Positions 34,664-42,314 of a DNA stretch of 64,000 nt are shown here, piece by piece. The DNA lies in the NCBI GenBank assembly GCA_046297495.1, contig JBKBIP010000002.1, positions 201,561-265,560 on the forward strand, in the 5' to 3' direction. Each line of letters begins with the position of its first letter. The stretch's first letter is position 1. The notes beneath the pieces were generated by a model. The model was given only the letters and a program-made list of their open reading frames with translations. It did no database searches and had not been told where the DNA came from. The stretch is from JBKBIP01 sp046297495. Lineage in GTDB: Bacteria > Planctomycetota > Planctomycetia > Gemmatales > Gemmataceae. Both the position numbers and the translations under genes were made by a program.

Positions 34664-35077
34664 ATGCGAAGTGTTTTCCTGTGGAGCGGTTTGGCCGCGG
34701 TGGTGTCGCTGTGGGGGGTGGAACGACCGGCTGCCGCGGCCATTGTTCGTTATCATTACGTTCCTTCTCAACCGCCGACCGTGTACGTGCTGCAACCCTT
34801 CGCTCCCGGCGTGGCCGGGGAGCTGCTCACCTGGTTCGGGCTGCGCGGCGAGCCCTACCCGCGCGCTCCGAAACCCAATCATTTGGCCGTTCTTTGTCAT
34901 CCATTCACGCGTCAAAATGTGACGGTCCCTTTGCAGCTACCTCCCGGCACCCCCACCATCATGCACAGTGGCCCAAGGGTCATTTACAATTATGGCAGCT
35001 ACACCGTCACCGTGCGGTTTTACGAGGATGGCACGTTGGATGTGATTTACAACAGTGGTTTGTTCCGCGACATCTAA
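34664..35077 (+). CDS. Hypothetical secreted protein
   Basis: The 137-residue protein has a signal peptide (VFLWSGLAAVVSLWGVERPAAA). Its mature part has beta-rich segments: IVRYHYVPSQPPTVYVLQPF, LAVLCHPFTRQNVTVPLQLP and VIYNYGSYTVTVRFYEDGTL. A GGGAGG site precedes the ATG. No catalytic motif is visible and I do not recognise the family. It follows the Cys-rich lipoprotein gene by about 110 bases on the same strand, so the two may be co-expressed envelope components. Confidence 0.7.
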   Translation: MRSVFLWSGLAAVVSLWGVERPAAAAIVRYHYVPSQPPTVYVLQPFAPGVAGELLTWFGLRGEPYPRAPKPNHLAVLCHPFTRQNVTVPLQLPPGTPTIMHSGPRVIYNYGSYTVTVRFYEDGTLDVIYNSGLFRDI

Positions 35078-35125
35078 TCGCCTCTCTTGTGTGGCGCGAC
35101 AAGCCAGGAGTGATTCATTCAGGAA

Positions 35126-35824
35126 TCAACGCCCTGGCCATTTCTCCTCCGCCGAGCTGGCGCGCAAATAAAGCGGCTCGACGCTCCACACGTCATCGAC
35201 GTTCCGCGCTTGCCAACGGGACAAGCCAATCCATAACAGACTTTCAACCCGCGCTTCGCGCTGCTCCATTGCCATGACGACACCCCCTGCCGGCAAGCGG
35301 TGCTCGTTGGGGGTGATGCCCGGCCCGCTGATCCCGTCCCCCGCGCGGACTTCACGCAGCCATTCCGTCCAGGGTTGAATCCGTAATGGCGTGACGGGGC
35401 GCAACAGCTCCTGTTTGGTCTCTCTCTCATAAAGCCGCGCGTACAATTTATCCTGTTGCGCGTCCGCGATCACGTGCAAACGCGCAACGGTTGCCGGCGC
35501 TTGCCAAGCGATGGCGGCGAAGGTCTCGACGGCGATGAGCGGGCAGCCGACGGCATAGCACAAGGTCTTGGCCGACATGATGCCGACACGGAGGCCGGTG
35601 TAACTGCCAGGTCCATGACTGACGATGACGCCGTGTAAGTCGCGCGCGGTGATCCCTTCTTGACGTAGCACCTCGGCCACAGTGGGGGCCAGGTCGCGGG
35701 CGTGACGGCGGGCTTCGTCCAATGTTCGCGCTTGGCGCAGGGCATTCCCCTTCGCCAAGGCCACCCGGCCGACACGCCCCGAAGTTTCCAGAATCAGCAG
35801 CCACGGATCAATCACTGGCGTCAC
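35126..35824 (-). CDS. tsaB: tRNA threonylcarbamoyladenosine biosynthesis protein TsaB
   Basis: The 232-residue ASKHA-fold protein has the TsaB start LLILETSGRVGRVALAKG and the conserved VSHGPGSYTGLRVGIMSAKTL. It partners with TsaD (and TsaE) to make the t6A modification at A37 of ANN-decoding tRNAs. The start codon is GTG at 35824; GGAGG lies 11 bases upstream. No tsaD or tsaE is in the window. It is divergent from the RNase HI gene with about 118 bases between them. Confidence 0.9.
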   Translation of the reverse strand: MTPVIDPWLLILETSGRVGRVALAKGNALRQARTLDEARRHARDLAPTVAEVLRQEGITARDLHGVIVSHGPGSYTGLRVGIMSAKTLCYAVGCPLIAVETFAAIAWQAPATVARLHVIADAQQDKLYARLYERETKQELLRPVTPLRIQPWTEWLREVRAGDGISGPGITPNEHRLPAGGVVMAMEQREARVESLLWIGLSRWQARNVDDVWSVEPLYLRASSAEEKWPGR

Positions 35825-35942
35825 GCGCCACCTGCCCTCCGGTTATCGCATAGGCCGGCATTCCGCCGACATTGACGATCCACTCCTACCATGATTATAA
35901 CTTTGTTCAGTAAGAGAAATCAGCCATTTCAGGAGTGAGAGT

Positions 35943-36566
35943 ATGGAAAGCCAACCGGAAGTGAATCCCACAACCACCAAAACCACGGGAGAATGGACCA
36001 TTTATACCGACGGTGCCGCGCGCGGCAATCCGGGGCCTGCCGCCTATGCCTTCAGCATGGCCCACGATGGCCAAGTAGTGATGGAAGACGCCGGCCCCCT
36101 TGGCACGGCGACCAACAACGTGGCCGAATACATGGCCGTGGTCAAAGCCTTGGAATGCGCCGCCCTCTTGAAAGCCGATCATCTGGTTCTCTACAGTGAC
36201 AGTGAGCTGATGGTGAAGCAGATGAACGGCCAATATCAAGTCAAGAATGCCGATTTGCGCGAGCTGTACGACCAAGCCAAACGGCTGAGCCGCTCCTTTG
36301 CCTCGGTTCGATTCGTGCATGTACCCCGCGCCCGCAACAAACGAGCGGATGAATTGTGTAATCAGGTTCTCGATGGCAAATATGAGTCAGGTCCGCGCGT
36401 CGCGCCGCCGTCCGTGATTTCCCCCGCTTCCTTCCGAGAAGAGGCCATAGCCTGTCTGCGTTCCGCCGCCGAGCAATGGGCGCGCGGCGCGGCGAACGCC
36501 CCCGGCGTTGAGGAGGTCTGGGAAAAACTGTGGGAGATTCTACAAGCGCGGGGAGTGGTGAAGTAA
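35943..36566 (+). CDS. Ribonuclease HI-family protein with C-terminal extension
   Basis: The 207-residue protein contains an RNase H core: TIYTDGAARGNPGPAAYAF (first Asp), NNVAEYMAVVKALE (Glu), LYSDSELMVKQMNG (second Asp) and ARNKRADELCNQ (last Asp). All four catalytic acids are present. It should cut the RNA strand of RNA-DNA hybrids. The C-terminal 60 residues form an extra helical part not found in E. coli RnhA. The RBS AGGAG precedes the ATG. It stands alone between tsaB (divergent) and a sulfotransferase gene (convergent). Confidence 0.88.
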   Translation: MESQPEVNPTTTKTTGEWTIYTDGAARGNPGPAAYAFSMAHDGQVVMEDAGPLGTATNNVAEYMAVVKALECAALLKADHLVLYSDSELMVKQMNGQYQVKNADLRELYDQAKRLSRSFASVRFVHVPRARNKRADELCNQVLDGKYESGPRVAPPSVISPASFREEAIACLRSAAEQWARGAANAPGVEEVWEKLWEILQARGVVK

Positions 36567-36634
36567 GGAGACAAAAAGGAGCGGCCACGTGTTGCCGTCC
36601 CCAACCACGAACCGCTCACCTTATCTTTGTTACC

Positions 36635-37780
36635 TTACCTGTAATCCTCATAGCCATAGCGGCGGATGATCGCGCCCCAACGGTTCGTAATCGTGGCGCG
36701 TAGCTCCGACGGCAGGTCGTAACGGTTAGTCTCGTAATCAGCAACACTGGACAAGTAATTGTCCACACATGGTCGGGCGGTCTCAAAGTCACCTAATTCC
36801 AATTCCTCATACATCGTATGCAGATGGCCGGCTGGATCCGTGAGCAAATCCTCATAACGAATTTCAAAGAAGCGCTTTGGCGCCACGTATCGCCTACCTG
36901 TATCCAAGCGCTCGTAAAAGTGCAGGAAGCGCGTGAAGACCTGTTCCTCCAATCCCGCGAAGTTGGGCCGTTGAAACCCCTGAGCGCGGTACAACGATTT
37001 CCACAAATTAACCGTGGATGGATAGACCACGTAGGGGTTGCGGACGATGTGAATGAAACGCGCGTCGGGAAACAGGTCCACCAAGGTTTTGATCCGGCAG
37101 GTGTGTGGCGGCGATTTGAGAATGAGACGGCGCGGATCGCGGTATGACAACCGCTGCAAGAAGCCAAGAAACGCTTGCTTCCACGCCGCCAAGGCCGCCG
37201 GCGTGAGGGTTTCCAGATCGTAGTATTCCTCGAAGCACGGCGGATGATTGGGAAAAGCGATGGTCAAATAGGGGGACGGCTGGCCAAGCATGCACAGGGC
37301 GAATTCATCCTCCTGCGGTCGGTCCCAGCCGGTGGCGACGTTGTCCATGGGCCGTCGGTCAGGCATCAGAAACCACAACAAGCGCGGCAGAATCCATTCA
37401 CTGATGAGAAAATGGTGTGGCGCCATGCACTGGTACGTCGTGGGATAGTTGTGGCGGGGATCTTGAATCAGCAGCTCGTGCAAGAACGTCGTGCCAGTGC
37501 GCCAATGACCGATGATGAACACCGGAGCTTGGGGAATCGGCGTTTGAGCGAGCCGGCGGCCATGAATGATGTCTTGCAGCAGCCACAGGGTCGAATTGAT
37601 CACCGAAATCGGCGTATCCGTGGCTAGGATATGCCAATAGGGCCAATGCACCGCGCAGCGATTACGCCAGAGCAATTGCCACCAGGCGTGCAGCGAGCAA
37701 CCCATCCAGATGCGCGGCGCCCAGCGGCGCGCCTTCTGCTTGGGTTTCGGGACCACATTCGGATCAGCAACACTGGACAT
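36635..37780 (-). CDS. Sulfotransferase family protein
   Basis: The 381-residue protein carries the PAPS-binding 5'-loop FIIGHWRTGTTFLHELL and the 3'-phosphate loop FIHIVRNPYVVYPST, with LILKSPPHTCRIKTLVDLFP between them. It would move a sulfate group from PAPS to a carbohydrate or lipid acceptor; the acceptor is unknown. The start at 37780 (MSSVADPN) is taken because the conserved part begins soon after; an in-frame ATG at 37825 has a fair AAGG and cannot be excluded. A hairpin-like gagcgg/ccgctc pair lies just past the stop. Confidence 0.85.
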   Translation of the reverse strand: MSSVADPNVVPKPKQKARRWAPRIWMGCSLHAWWQLLWRNRCAVHWPYWHILATDTPISVINSTLWLLQDIIHGRRLAQTPIPQAPVFIIGHWRTGTTFLHELLIQDPRHNYPTTYQCMAPHHFLISEWILPRLLWFLMPDRRPMDNVATGWDRPQEDEFALCMLGQPSPYLTIAFPNHPPCFEEYYDLETLTPAALAAWKQAFLGFLQRLSYRDPRRLILKSPPHTCRIKTLVDLFPDARFIHIVRNPYVVYPSTVNLWKSLYRAQGFQRPNFAGLEEQVFTRFLHFYERLDTGRRYVAPKRFFEIRYEDLLTDPAGHLHTMYEELELGDFETARPCVDNYLSSVADYETNRYDLPSELRATITNRWGAIIRRYGYEDYR

Positions 37781-38102
37781 GCGCGTTTCGCGGGTTGTAA
37801 GAATGACGACGAATGACGACTGCATCGAGCCTTTATCTTCATTCTGGCCGACCCCCTGAAAATCGCAAGCCATCTTCCCAGCGGTAAACGGAAAGATACT
37901 TCGCCCCACGCTTCGTATTTCCGCCAAACGACAAAATCCGCAAATATGCCTCCACCCCCTTGACCGATGTGCTACAATTGCAGTTGAAGGGCCGCTCCTC
38001 ATGAAGGTGGAAAGTCGCGGCTTGTTTACGGGTAGAGGCTTCATCTCATCCACTTCCCCATAAACTAGCCGCTGCTACTTGGGTGGGCGGCTCTCCCTAG
38101 GA
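37781..38102. other. Intergenic region and leader of the initiator tRNA
   Basis: An extended -10 candidate TGCTACAAT lies at 37970-37978 with no -35 box at the usual spacing (TTGACC is only 7 bases away). Between it and the tRNA are about 120 bases with a stem agccgc / gcggct just before the tRNA. Two copies of gaatgacgac stand near the sulfotransferase start. The leader may be only the 5' part of the tRNA precursor. Confidence 0.4.
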
Positions 38103-38174
38103 CGCGGCGTGGAGCAGTGGTAGCTCGCCAGGCTCATAACCTGGAGGTCAGTGGTTCGAGTCCACTCGCCGCAA
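38103..38174 (+). tRNA. Initiator tRNA-fMet (CAU)
   Basis: The 72-base cloverleaf has anticodon CAU in the loop ctcataa, stem ccagg/cctgg, and T-arm gtggttcgagtccac. The acceptor starts with C that faces A at position 72, the unpaired C1-A72 that marks bacterial initiator tRNAs. The anticodon stem has two, not three, of the usual consecutive G-C pairs (A-U replaces one). No CCA is encoded. A strong terminator follows. Confidence 0.93.
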
Positions 38175-38185
38175 ATCGCAGAAGG

Positions 38186-38223
38186 AAGGGTTGTGATCGA
38201 GTTGCCGATCACAACCCTTTTTT
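38186..38223 (+). terminator. Intrinsic terminator of the initiator tRNA gene
   Basis: A 14-pair perfect stem (aagggttgtgatcg / cgatcacaaccctt) with a 6-base loop is followed by a T run. It begins 12 bases after the tRNA. Confidence 0.92.
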
Positions 38224-38274
38224 CATGATTATCCAACTCACGCAATGGAAGTAACCAAACATCGTGGTGATGCG

Positions 38275-38555
38275 ATGGCAACCATGCGACTTCTTCTGGG
38301 TAGCGGCGGGTATCGCACGCCGGAGCGCGTGATGAGCGGATTCGAGAATTTCACGAGGAAAACAGCGCTCCTGTCATCGGCCTGTGGGAAGCCGGTCTGT
38401 TGCGCGTCGAAGCGGGAGCGGTCCAGTTGATCGGCGCCCCGGCCCGAATTTTCCGTCAGGGGCAGGAGCCGGTCGATGTGGAACCAGGAACGGACATGAG
38501 CGAGTTACTAGAACTTAGTGCTCAGAAGGCGTCTCTCGTTGGCCGGACGCGCTAG
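38275..38555 (+). pseudogene. Remnant of peptidase E (PepE, S51 family)
   Basis: The first frame gives MATMRLLLGSGGYRTPERV, the start of PepE-like proteins. A second frame, ending with TAG at 38553, gives FHEENSAPVIGLWEAGLLRV and GAPARIFRQGQEPVDVEPG, the end of the same family. Only about 95 codons of an expected 230 remain, and the middle part with the catalytic serine is deleted, with a frame change at the junction. Not functional. The 3' flank carries a short palindromic repeat (ctaagcactaagtgctaag). Confidence 0.78.
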
Positions 38556-38608
38556 CGACGGCGTAGGCACAAACCTAAGCACTAAGTGCTAAGCACTAAA
38601 CACCAAAT

Positions 38609-39409
38609 TCATACCTTGCGGTGCAGCGTGCTGGCCTCGAAAGTACCGTCGGGGAGGGGAACCAGCTCGTAATCGCCGAAAATGTTGGGGGCTTCTTGGC
38701 GCAGGATGCGTAATACTTGCGTGGCCAGCTTGCGAATCTCGACCTCGGCGTGTCGGCTGGCGCGCATCTCGATGAAGTGACGCAGGGCGCGGGAGTTGGC
38801 GGTCACGAAGATTTTCGTCTCGGTGGCATTAGGCAAGACGCTGCGGGCGGCTTGGCGCGCCAGCTTGCGGCGTAGGGTTTTGTCGGGTTCGTTTTGGAAT
38901 CTCTCTTGCAACTTCTCCGCCAGCCGCATGTAGGCCCGATGGCTGTGGGCCACGGCGTCGAGCCAAATCCCGTGCAATTCGGGGTCGGCGGCGATCTCGT
39001 CCGGCTCCACGTACTCGGCGACGGATTCATCGACGTAGCGTTGACTTAGCTGCGAGTATCCCATGCCAGCCCTATGCCGCACTAACTCATGCGTCAGCGA
39101 CCGGCTTACCCCCGTGAAGATGAAATTCCACACCGCATGTTCAAGCACGGAGCCGTGACCGACTTCGAGCAGATGGTGGATGTAGGCGGCATTGCCACCA
39201 GGCCGGGGACGGGCGAAGGACATATAACAGACACGCCCTGCCGTCTCAATCAAGTGCTCGGCGGCTACTTCGGTGTCGGTCTGCCAACTCACGCCATGAT
39301 CGGCAAGGAATTGATCCAGCGCCGACTCATCCAGGAGCTGCCGACCCACGAGGTACACCGTTGGTTCACGCAGGACGCGAATACTATAGGGATCGAAAAT
39401 GTCGGTCAT
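38609..39409 (-). CDS. thyX: Flavin-dependent thymidylate synthase ThyX
   Basis: The 266-residue enzyme makes dTMP from dUMP with FAD and methylene-tetrahydrofolate. The signature region reads ELVRHRAGMGYSQLSQRYVDES, a variant of RHR-x7-S with one more residue between RHR and the Ser-x-Arg. HLLEVGHGSVLEHAVWNF is the FAD-binding His/Glu stretch and NSRALRHFIEMRAS the late dUMP-contact motif. The presence of ThyX suggests this organism may not rely on ThyA. It is divergent from the fumarase gene, with a hairpin repeat between them. Confidence 0.93.
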   Translation of the reverse strand: MTDIFDPYSIRVLREPTVYLVGRQLLDESALDQFLADHGVSWQTDTEVAAEHLIETAGRVCYMSFARPRPGGNAAYIHHLLEVGHGSVLEHAVWNFIFTGVSRSLTHELVRHRAGMGYSQLSQRYVDESVAEYVEPDEIAADPELHGIWLDAVAHSHRAYMRLAEKLQERFQNEPDKTLRRKLARQAARSVLPNATETKIFVTANSRALRHFIEMRASRHAEVEIRKLATQVLRILRQEAPNIFGDYELVPLPDGTFEASTLHRKV

Positions 39410-39442
39410 GGTTTATCCGAGAGAATTTTTGCTGATTCTGGG

Positions 39443-39492
39443 GATTGATCGGTTCGCGCTGACCACCGGGCGCGTGCCCGAAACGATGAATC
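39443..39492. repeat. Dispersed intergenic hairpin, copy 8
   Basis: The left arm is gattgatcggttcgcg (39443-39458) and the right arm ends cccgaaacgatgaatc (39477-39492). It lies in the divergent thyX/fumarase gap. Confidence 0.65.
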
Positions 39493-39573
39493 AATGGCGG
39501 AAAAATCCTGCTCCTTGTTATATCGACATTTTCTATATTGAACCAAAAGGGGATTCCGTACACGAGGAGCACC

Positions 39574-41100
39574 ATGAACACGCAGCAATTTCACGCTAAT
39601 ATCTTGGAGCTGATTCGCCGCACGTCCGCGTATTTGCCCCCCGATGTTTCCCATGTCATCGAGCTGGGGCGTGGATTGGAACAACAGGGGTCGAAGGCGG
39701 AATTGGCCTTGGCCCTGGTGGCGCGCAACATCGGCTTGGCGAAACGGCTGAGCGCTCCCATCTGTCAGGATACCGGCACGATCACGTTTTACATCAAGAC
39801 GCCGGTGGGGTTCGATCAGTTGCAATTGCAAGACATCTGCTGCGATGCCGTGGTGGAAGCGACGGCCAAGGGATATTTGCGACAAAACTCGGTGGATAGC
39901 GTCACTGGACGGAACACCGGCAACAATCTGGGGGCGGGCAGCCCGGTCTTTCACTGGCACCAGCACCGCTCCGACGTGGTCGATATGCGGTTGGTCCTCA
40001 AGGGGGGCGGCTGCGAGAACATGAGCGCCCAGTATTCGCTGCCCGTGACCATCAATGGCATGCGCTGCGACCGCGACTTGGAAGGAGTGCGCCATTGTAT
40101 CCTCGATGCCGTCTGGAACGCGCAAGGTAAAGGGTGCGGCCCTGGTTTTCTCGGCGTGTGCATCGGCGGCGACCGCGCCAGCAGCTACGAGCACGCCAAG
40201 GAGCAGCTGTTGCGCGAGCTGGATGATGTCAACCCAGTGCCGGAATTGGCGACCCTCGAAGCCCGCATTCTCGAAGAGGCCAATCAGCTGAACATTGGGC
40301 CGATGGGGTTTGGCGGGAAATTAACAGTCGGCAGCTGCAAAATCGGCGCCCGCAATCGCCTGCCAGCGTCGTATTTCGTCAGCGTGGCGTACATGTGCTG
40401 GGCGTTTCGCCGGCGCGGCGTGCGGCTGGATGCGGATGGTAACGTCGTCGATTGGTTGTATCAGGCGCCAGAGGAATTTGAGCGGGATTATTCCCAGGAA
40501 GCCATCGGCCCACTGCAACTCGGCGCCGGCAGCAAGTCGGCCATTTCCTTGCAATTACCCTTGAAGGAAGAAACGGTGCGCCAGCTGAAGGCGGGAGATG
40601 TGGTGCTGCTCAGCGGCAAGGTTTATACCGGCCGCGATGCCGTGCACCATTACCTGTTCCACGGCGGTGATTTGCCGGCCCTGCACGGCGGCGTGATCTA
40701 TCACTGCGGCCCGGTGGTGCTGGAAGAGAATGGCCAATATCGCGTCGTCGCCGCCGGCCCGACGACCTCCATCCGCGAGGAACCGTATCAAGCCGAAGTC
40801 ATTCGGCGTTTCGGCATCAAGGCGGTCATCGGCAAGGGAGGCATGGGAGCCAAGACGCTGCAAGCCTGCCAGGAACACGGTTGCGTCTATCTGCATGGCA
40901 TTGGCGGAGCGGCCCAAATTTACGCCCAGTGCGTGACCCATGTTCATGATGTGCATCTGAAACACTTCGGCAGCCCCGAAGCGGTGTGGGAAATGGAAGT
41001 GAAGGATTTCCCTGCCGTGGTGACGATGGATGCGCATGGCACCTCGCTGCACCAACAAGTGGCCGACGCCTCCAAAGCGGAATTGGTGGCGGTGGGGTAG
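39574..41100 (+). CDS. Class I (iron-sulfur) fumarate hydratase, alpha and beta parts fused
   Basis: The 508-residue protein joins the class I fumarase alpha part (APICQDTGTITFYIKTPVG with a cluster Cys, NSVDSVTGRNTGNN, CIGGDRASSYEHAKEQLL, GSCKIGARNRLPASYF) to the beta part (GDVVLLSGKVYTGRDAVHH, GKGGMGAKTLQACQEHGCVY). It interconverts fumarate and malate in the TCA cycle, with an oxygen-sensitive 4Fe-4S cluster. The start at 39574 has GAGGAG 6 bases upstream; an in-frame ATG at 39538 is less well placed. Some anaerobes split these parts into two genes; here they are one. Confidence 0.9.
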   Translation: MNTQQFHANILELIRRTSAYLPPDVSHVIELGRGLEQQGSKAELALALVARNIGLAKRLSAPICQDTGTITFYIKTPVGFDQLQLQDICCDAVVEATAKGYLRQNSVDSVTGRNTGNNLGAGSPVFHWHQHRSDVVDMRLVLKGGGCENMSAQYSLPVTINGMRCDRDLEGVRHCILDAVWNAQGKGCGPGFLGVCIGGDRASSYEHAKEQLLRELDDVNPVPELATLEARILEEANQLNIGPMGFGGKLTVGSCKIGARNRLPASYFVSVAYMCWAFRRRGVRLDADGNVVDWLYQAPEEFERDYSQEAIGPLQLGAGSKSAISLQLPLKEETVRQLKAGDVVLLSGKVYTGRDAVHHYLFHGGDLPALHGGVIYHCGPVVLEENGQYRVVAAGPTTSIREEPYQAEVIRRFGIKAVIGKGGMGAKTLQACQEHGCVYLHGIGGAAQIYAQCVTHVHDVHLKHFGSPEAVWEMEVKDFPAVVTMDAHGTSLHQQVADASKAELVAVG

Positions 41101-41458
41101 AAAACAGTGATCCGTGTTTATCATTTAGCGGGCGAGCTATTGGCGAGCCTGCGGCTCACCCGCTAAACGGCGCAACCCGCGCGACCGGCACGATCTCCCG
41201 CCGCTCAAATGCATACAAGTCAAAGGCTTTGTGCAAATTGCTTGACTTGCCTAATGCTCCAAGAGAAAATAAGGCCAAGTCGATTGGCGGCGCTGCCGAG
41301 CGGCGCCGTTTATCCTGTCGATAGTGCATCATCAAATTCTGGAATGGCGACTTCCGGCGTGATCACCACGTTCGTGGGGAAGGTTGGTGATGATAGCGCT
41401 GGCAGCGCGGGCTGTCGAGCACCAGATTTCACCTTGGCCTATTTTCGAGGGAGCGCTC
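41101..41458. other. Intergenic region, no gene seen
   Basis: Apart from a stem-loop just after the fumarase gene, I find only unsupported short frames. An in-frame upstream ATG at 41384 would add 25 residues to the Gly-rich protein but lacks a ribosome-binding site and would bury its signal peptide. Confidence 0.45.
41124..41167 (+). terminator. Stem-loop after the fumarase gene
   Basis: A nine-pair stem tttagcggg / cccgctaaa encloses a second hairpin (gagcctgcggctc). No T run follows; possible terminator or RNA stabiliser. Confidence 0.45.
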
Positions 41459-42208
41459 ATGCGCACGTCACGCACCATGCAGATTGCCACCATGCTGATA
41501 GTGGCAGTAGGGATCATTCTAGCAATTCATAGTCAGAGAGCGGAGGCCCAACGTGGCCGGCCTGGTAATCGCTTCTTCCCGGGGGGTGTTGGAGGTTTAG
41601 CGGGGCGGCCGTACAATCCACTGATCTTTGGCTTGCCATTTCAAGCCGTTGGTCCGGGCGGAGCAGCTCTGACGTTCGGACCGGCGTTCGCGGGCAACTA
41701 TCCGCTCCAGTTGTTACAAGGCGCGCCGCCGAACGGAGTGATCATTCCCGGCAATATCAATAACTTGGGCGCGATGGGCGGCGCTGGTGGTGGGGGGGCC
41801 GGCGGTGCCGGAGGCGGGTTTCCCATTGGCGGTGGCGGCGCCACGATTGGTATCGTAGGTGGGGTCACTTTCACTGGCTTCTTTCCGTTTCCCATTCAGC
41901 AAGGGCAGTTTCCAGGCGCGGTCACGCAACGCATCTTGCTGCCGGGCTTCGTGCCCCAAGCGGGTATCAATGTCCCCCCCCAAATGATGGGTGGCATCCC
42001 GACGCTCGCCTTTCAAATGGGTAGTGGTTTCGCCGGCTTGCAAGGAATCCTGTTCCAAGGCTTTCTCGGTGGTCAATTGCAAGGTGGTCAGATTCAAGGA
42101 GGGGCCGTTGGTATCCCTGGCGGCATCGGCGGCATCGGCGGCATCGGCGGCGGTATCGGCGGCGGCATCGGCGGCAAGTTCGGCTTCAATGGTGGTTATG
42201 GCTATTGA
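41459..42208 (+). CDS. Secreted Gly-rich protein
   Basis: The 249-residue protein has a signal peptide (MQIATMLIVAVGIILAIHSQRAEA). A low-complexity mature part follows, with Gly-rich blocks (about 100-130), hydrophobic-aromatic segments (GGVTFTGFFPFPIQQGQFPG), Gln/Gly repeats and a terminal array of GIG/GGIGG repeats. GAGGGAG stands 6 bases before the ATG. Such proteins can be structural or aggregating envelope components; no enzymatic motif is present. Its repeats make alignments unreliable, so I assign no family. Confidence 0.6.
   Translation: MRTSRTMQIATMLIVAVGIILAIHSQRAEAQRGRPGNRFFPGGVGGLAGRPYNPLIFGLPFQAVGPGGAALTFGPAFAGNYPLQLLQGAPPNGVIIPGNINNLGAMGGAGGGGAGGAGGGFPIGGGGATIGIVGGVTFTGFFPFPIQQGQFPGAVTQRILLPGFVPQAGINVPPQMMGGIPTLAFQMGSGFAGLQGILFQGFLGGQLQGGQIQGGAVGIPGGIGGIGGIGGGIGGGIGGKFGFNGGYGY
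42122..42178 (+). repeat. Short tandem repeat inside the Gly-rich gene
   Basis: Nine-base units close to ggcatcggc are repeated, coding for Gly-Ile-Gly. Slippage here would change protein length without shifting the frame. Confidence 0.7.
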
Positions 42209-42314
42209 TGCGCCAACTACGCTTCCTTCGTGATGGTTCAAGGGCGAGGCTTGCCATCGGCACCGGTGGCAAGCCTCGTTGGCGTTCCTGGATGGGATAA
42301 GGAGGAAGAAAGCG

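Noticed and set aside
37960..37978. TTGACC and TACAAT as a sigma70 promoter
   Set aside because: The boxes are only 7 bases apart; only the extended -10 part is kept as a weak candidate.
42122..42178. Possible CRISPR or regulatory repeat array
   Set aside because: The repeats are 9-base in-frame units coding Gly-Ile-Gly inside a gene, without spacers.
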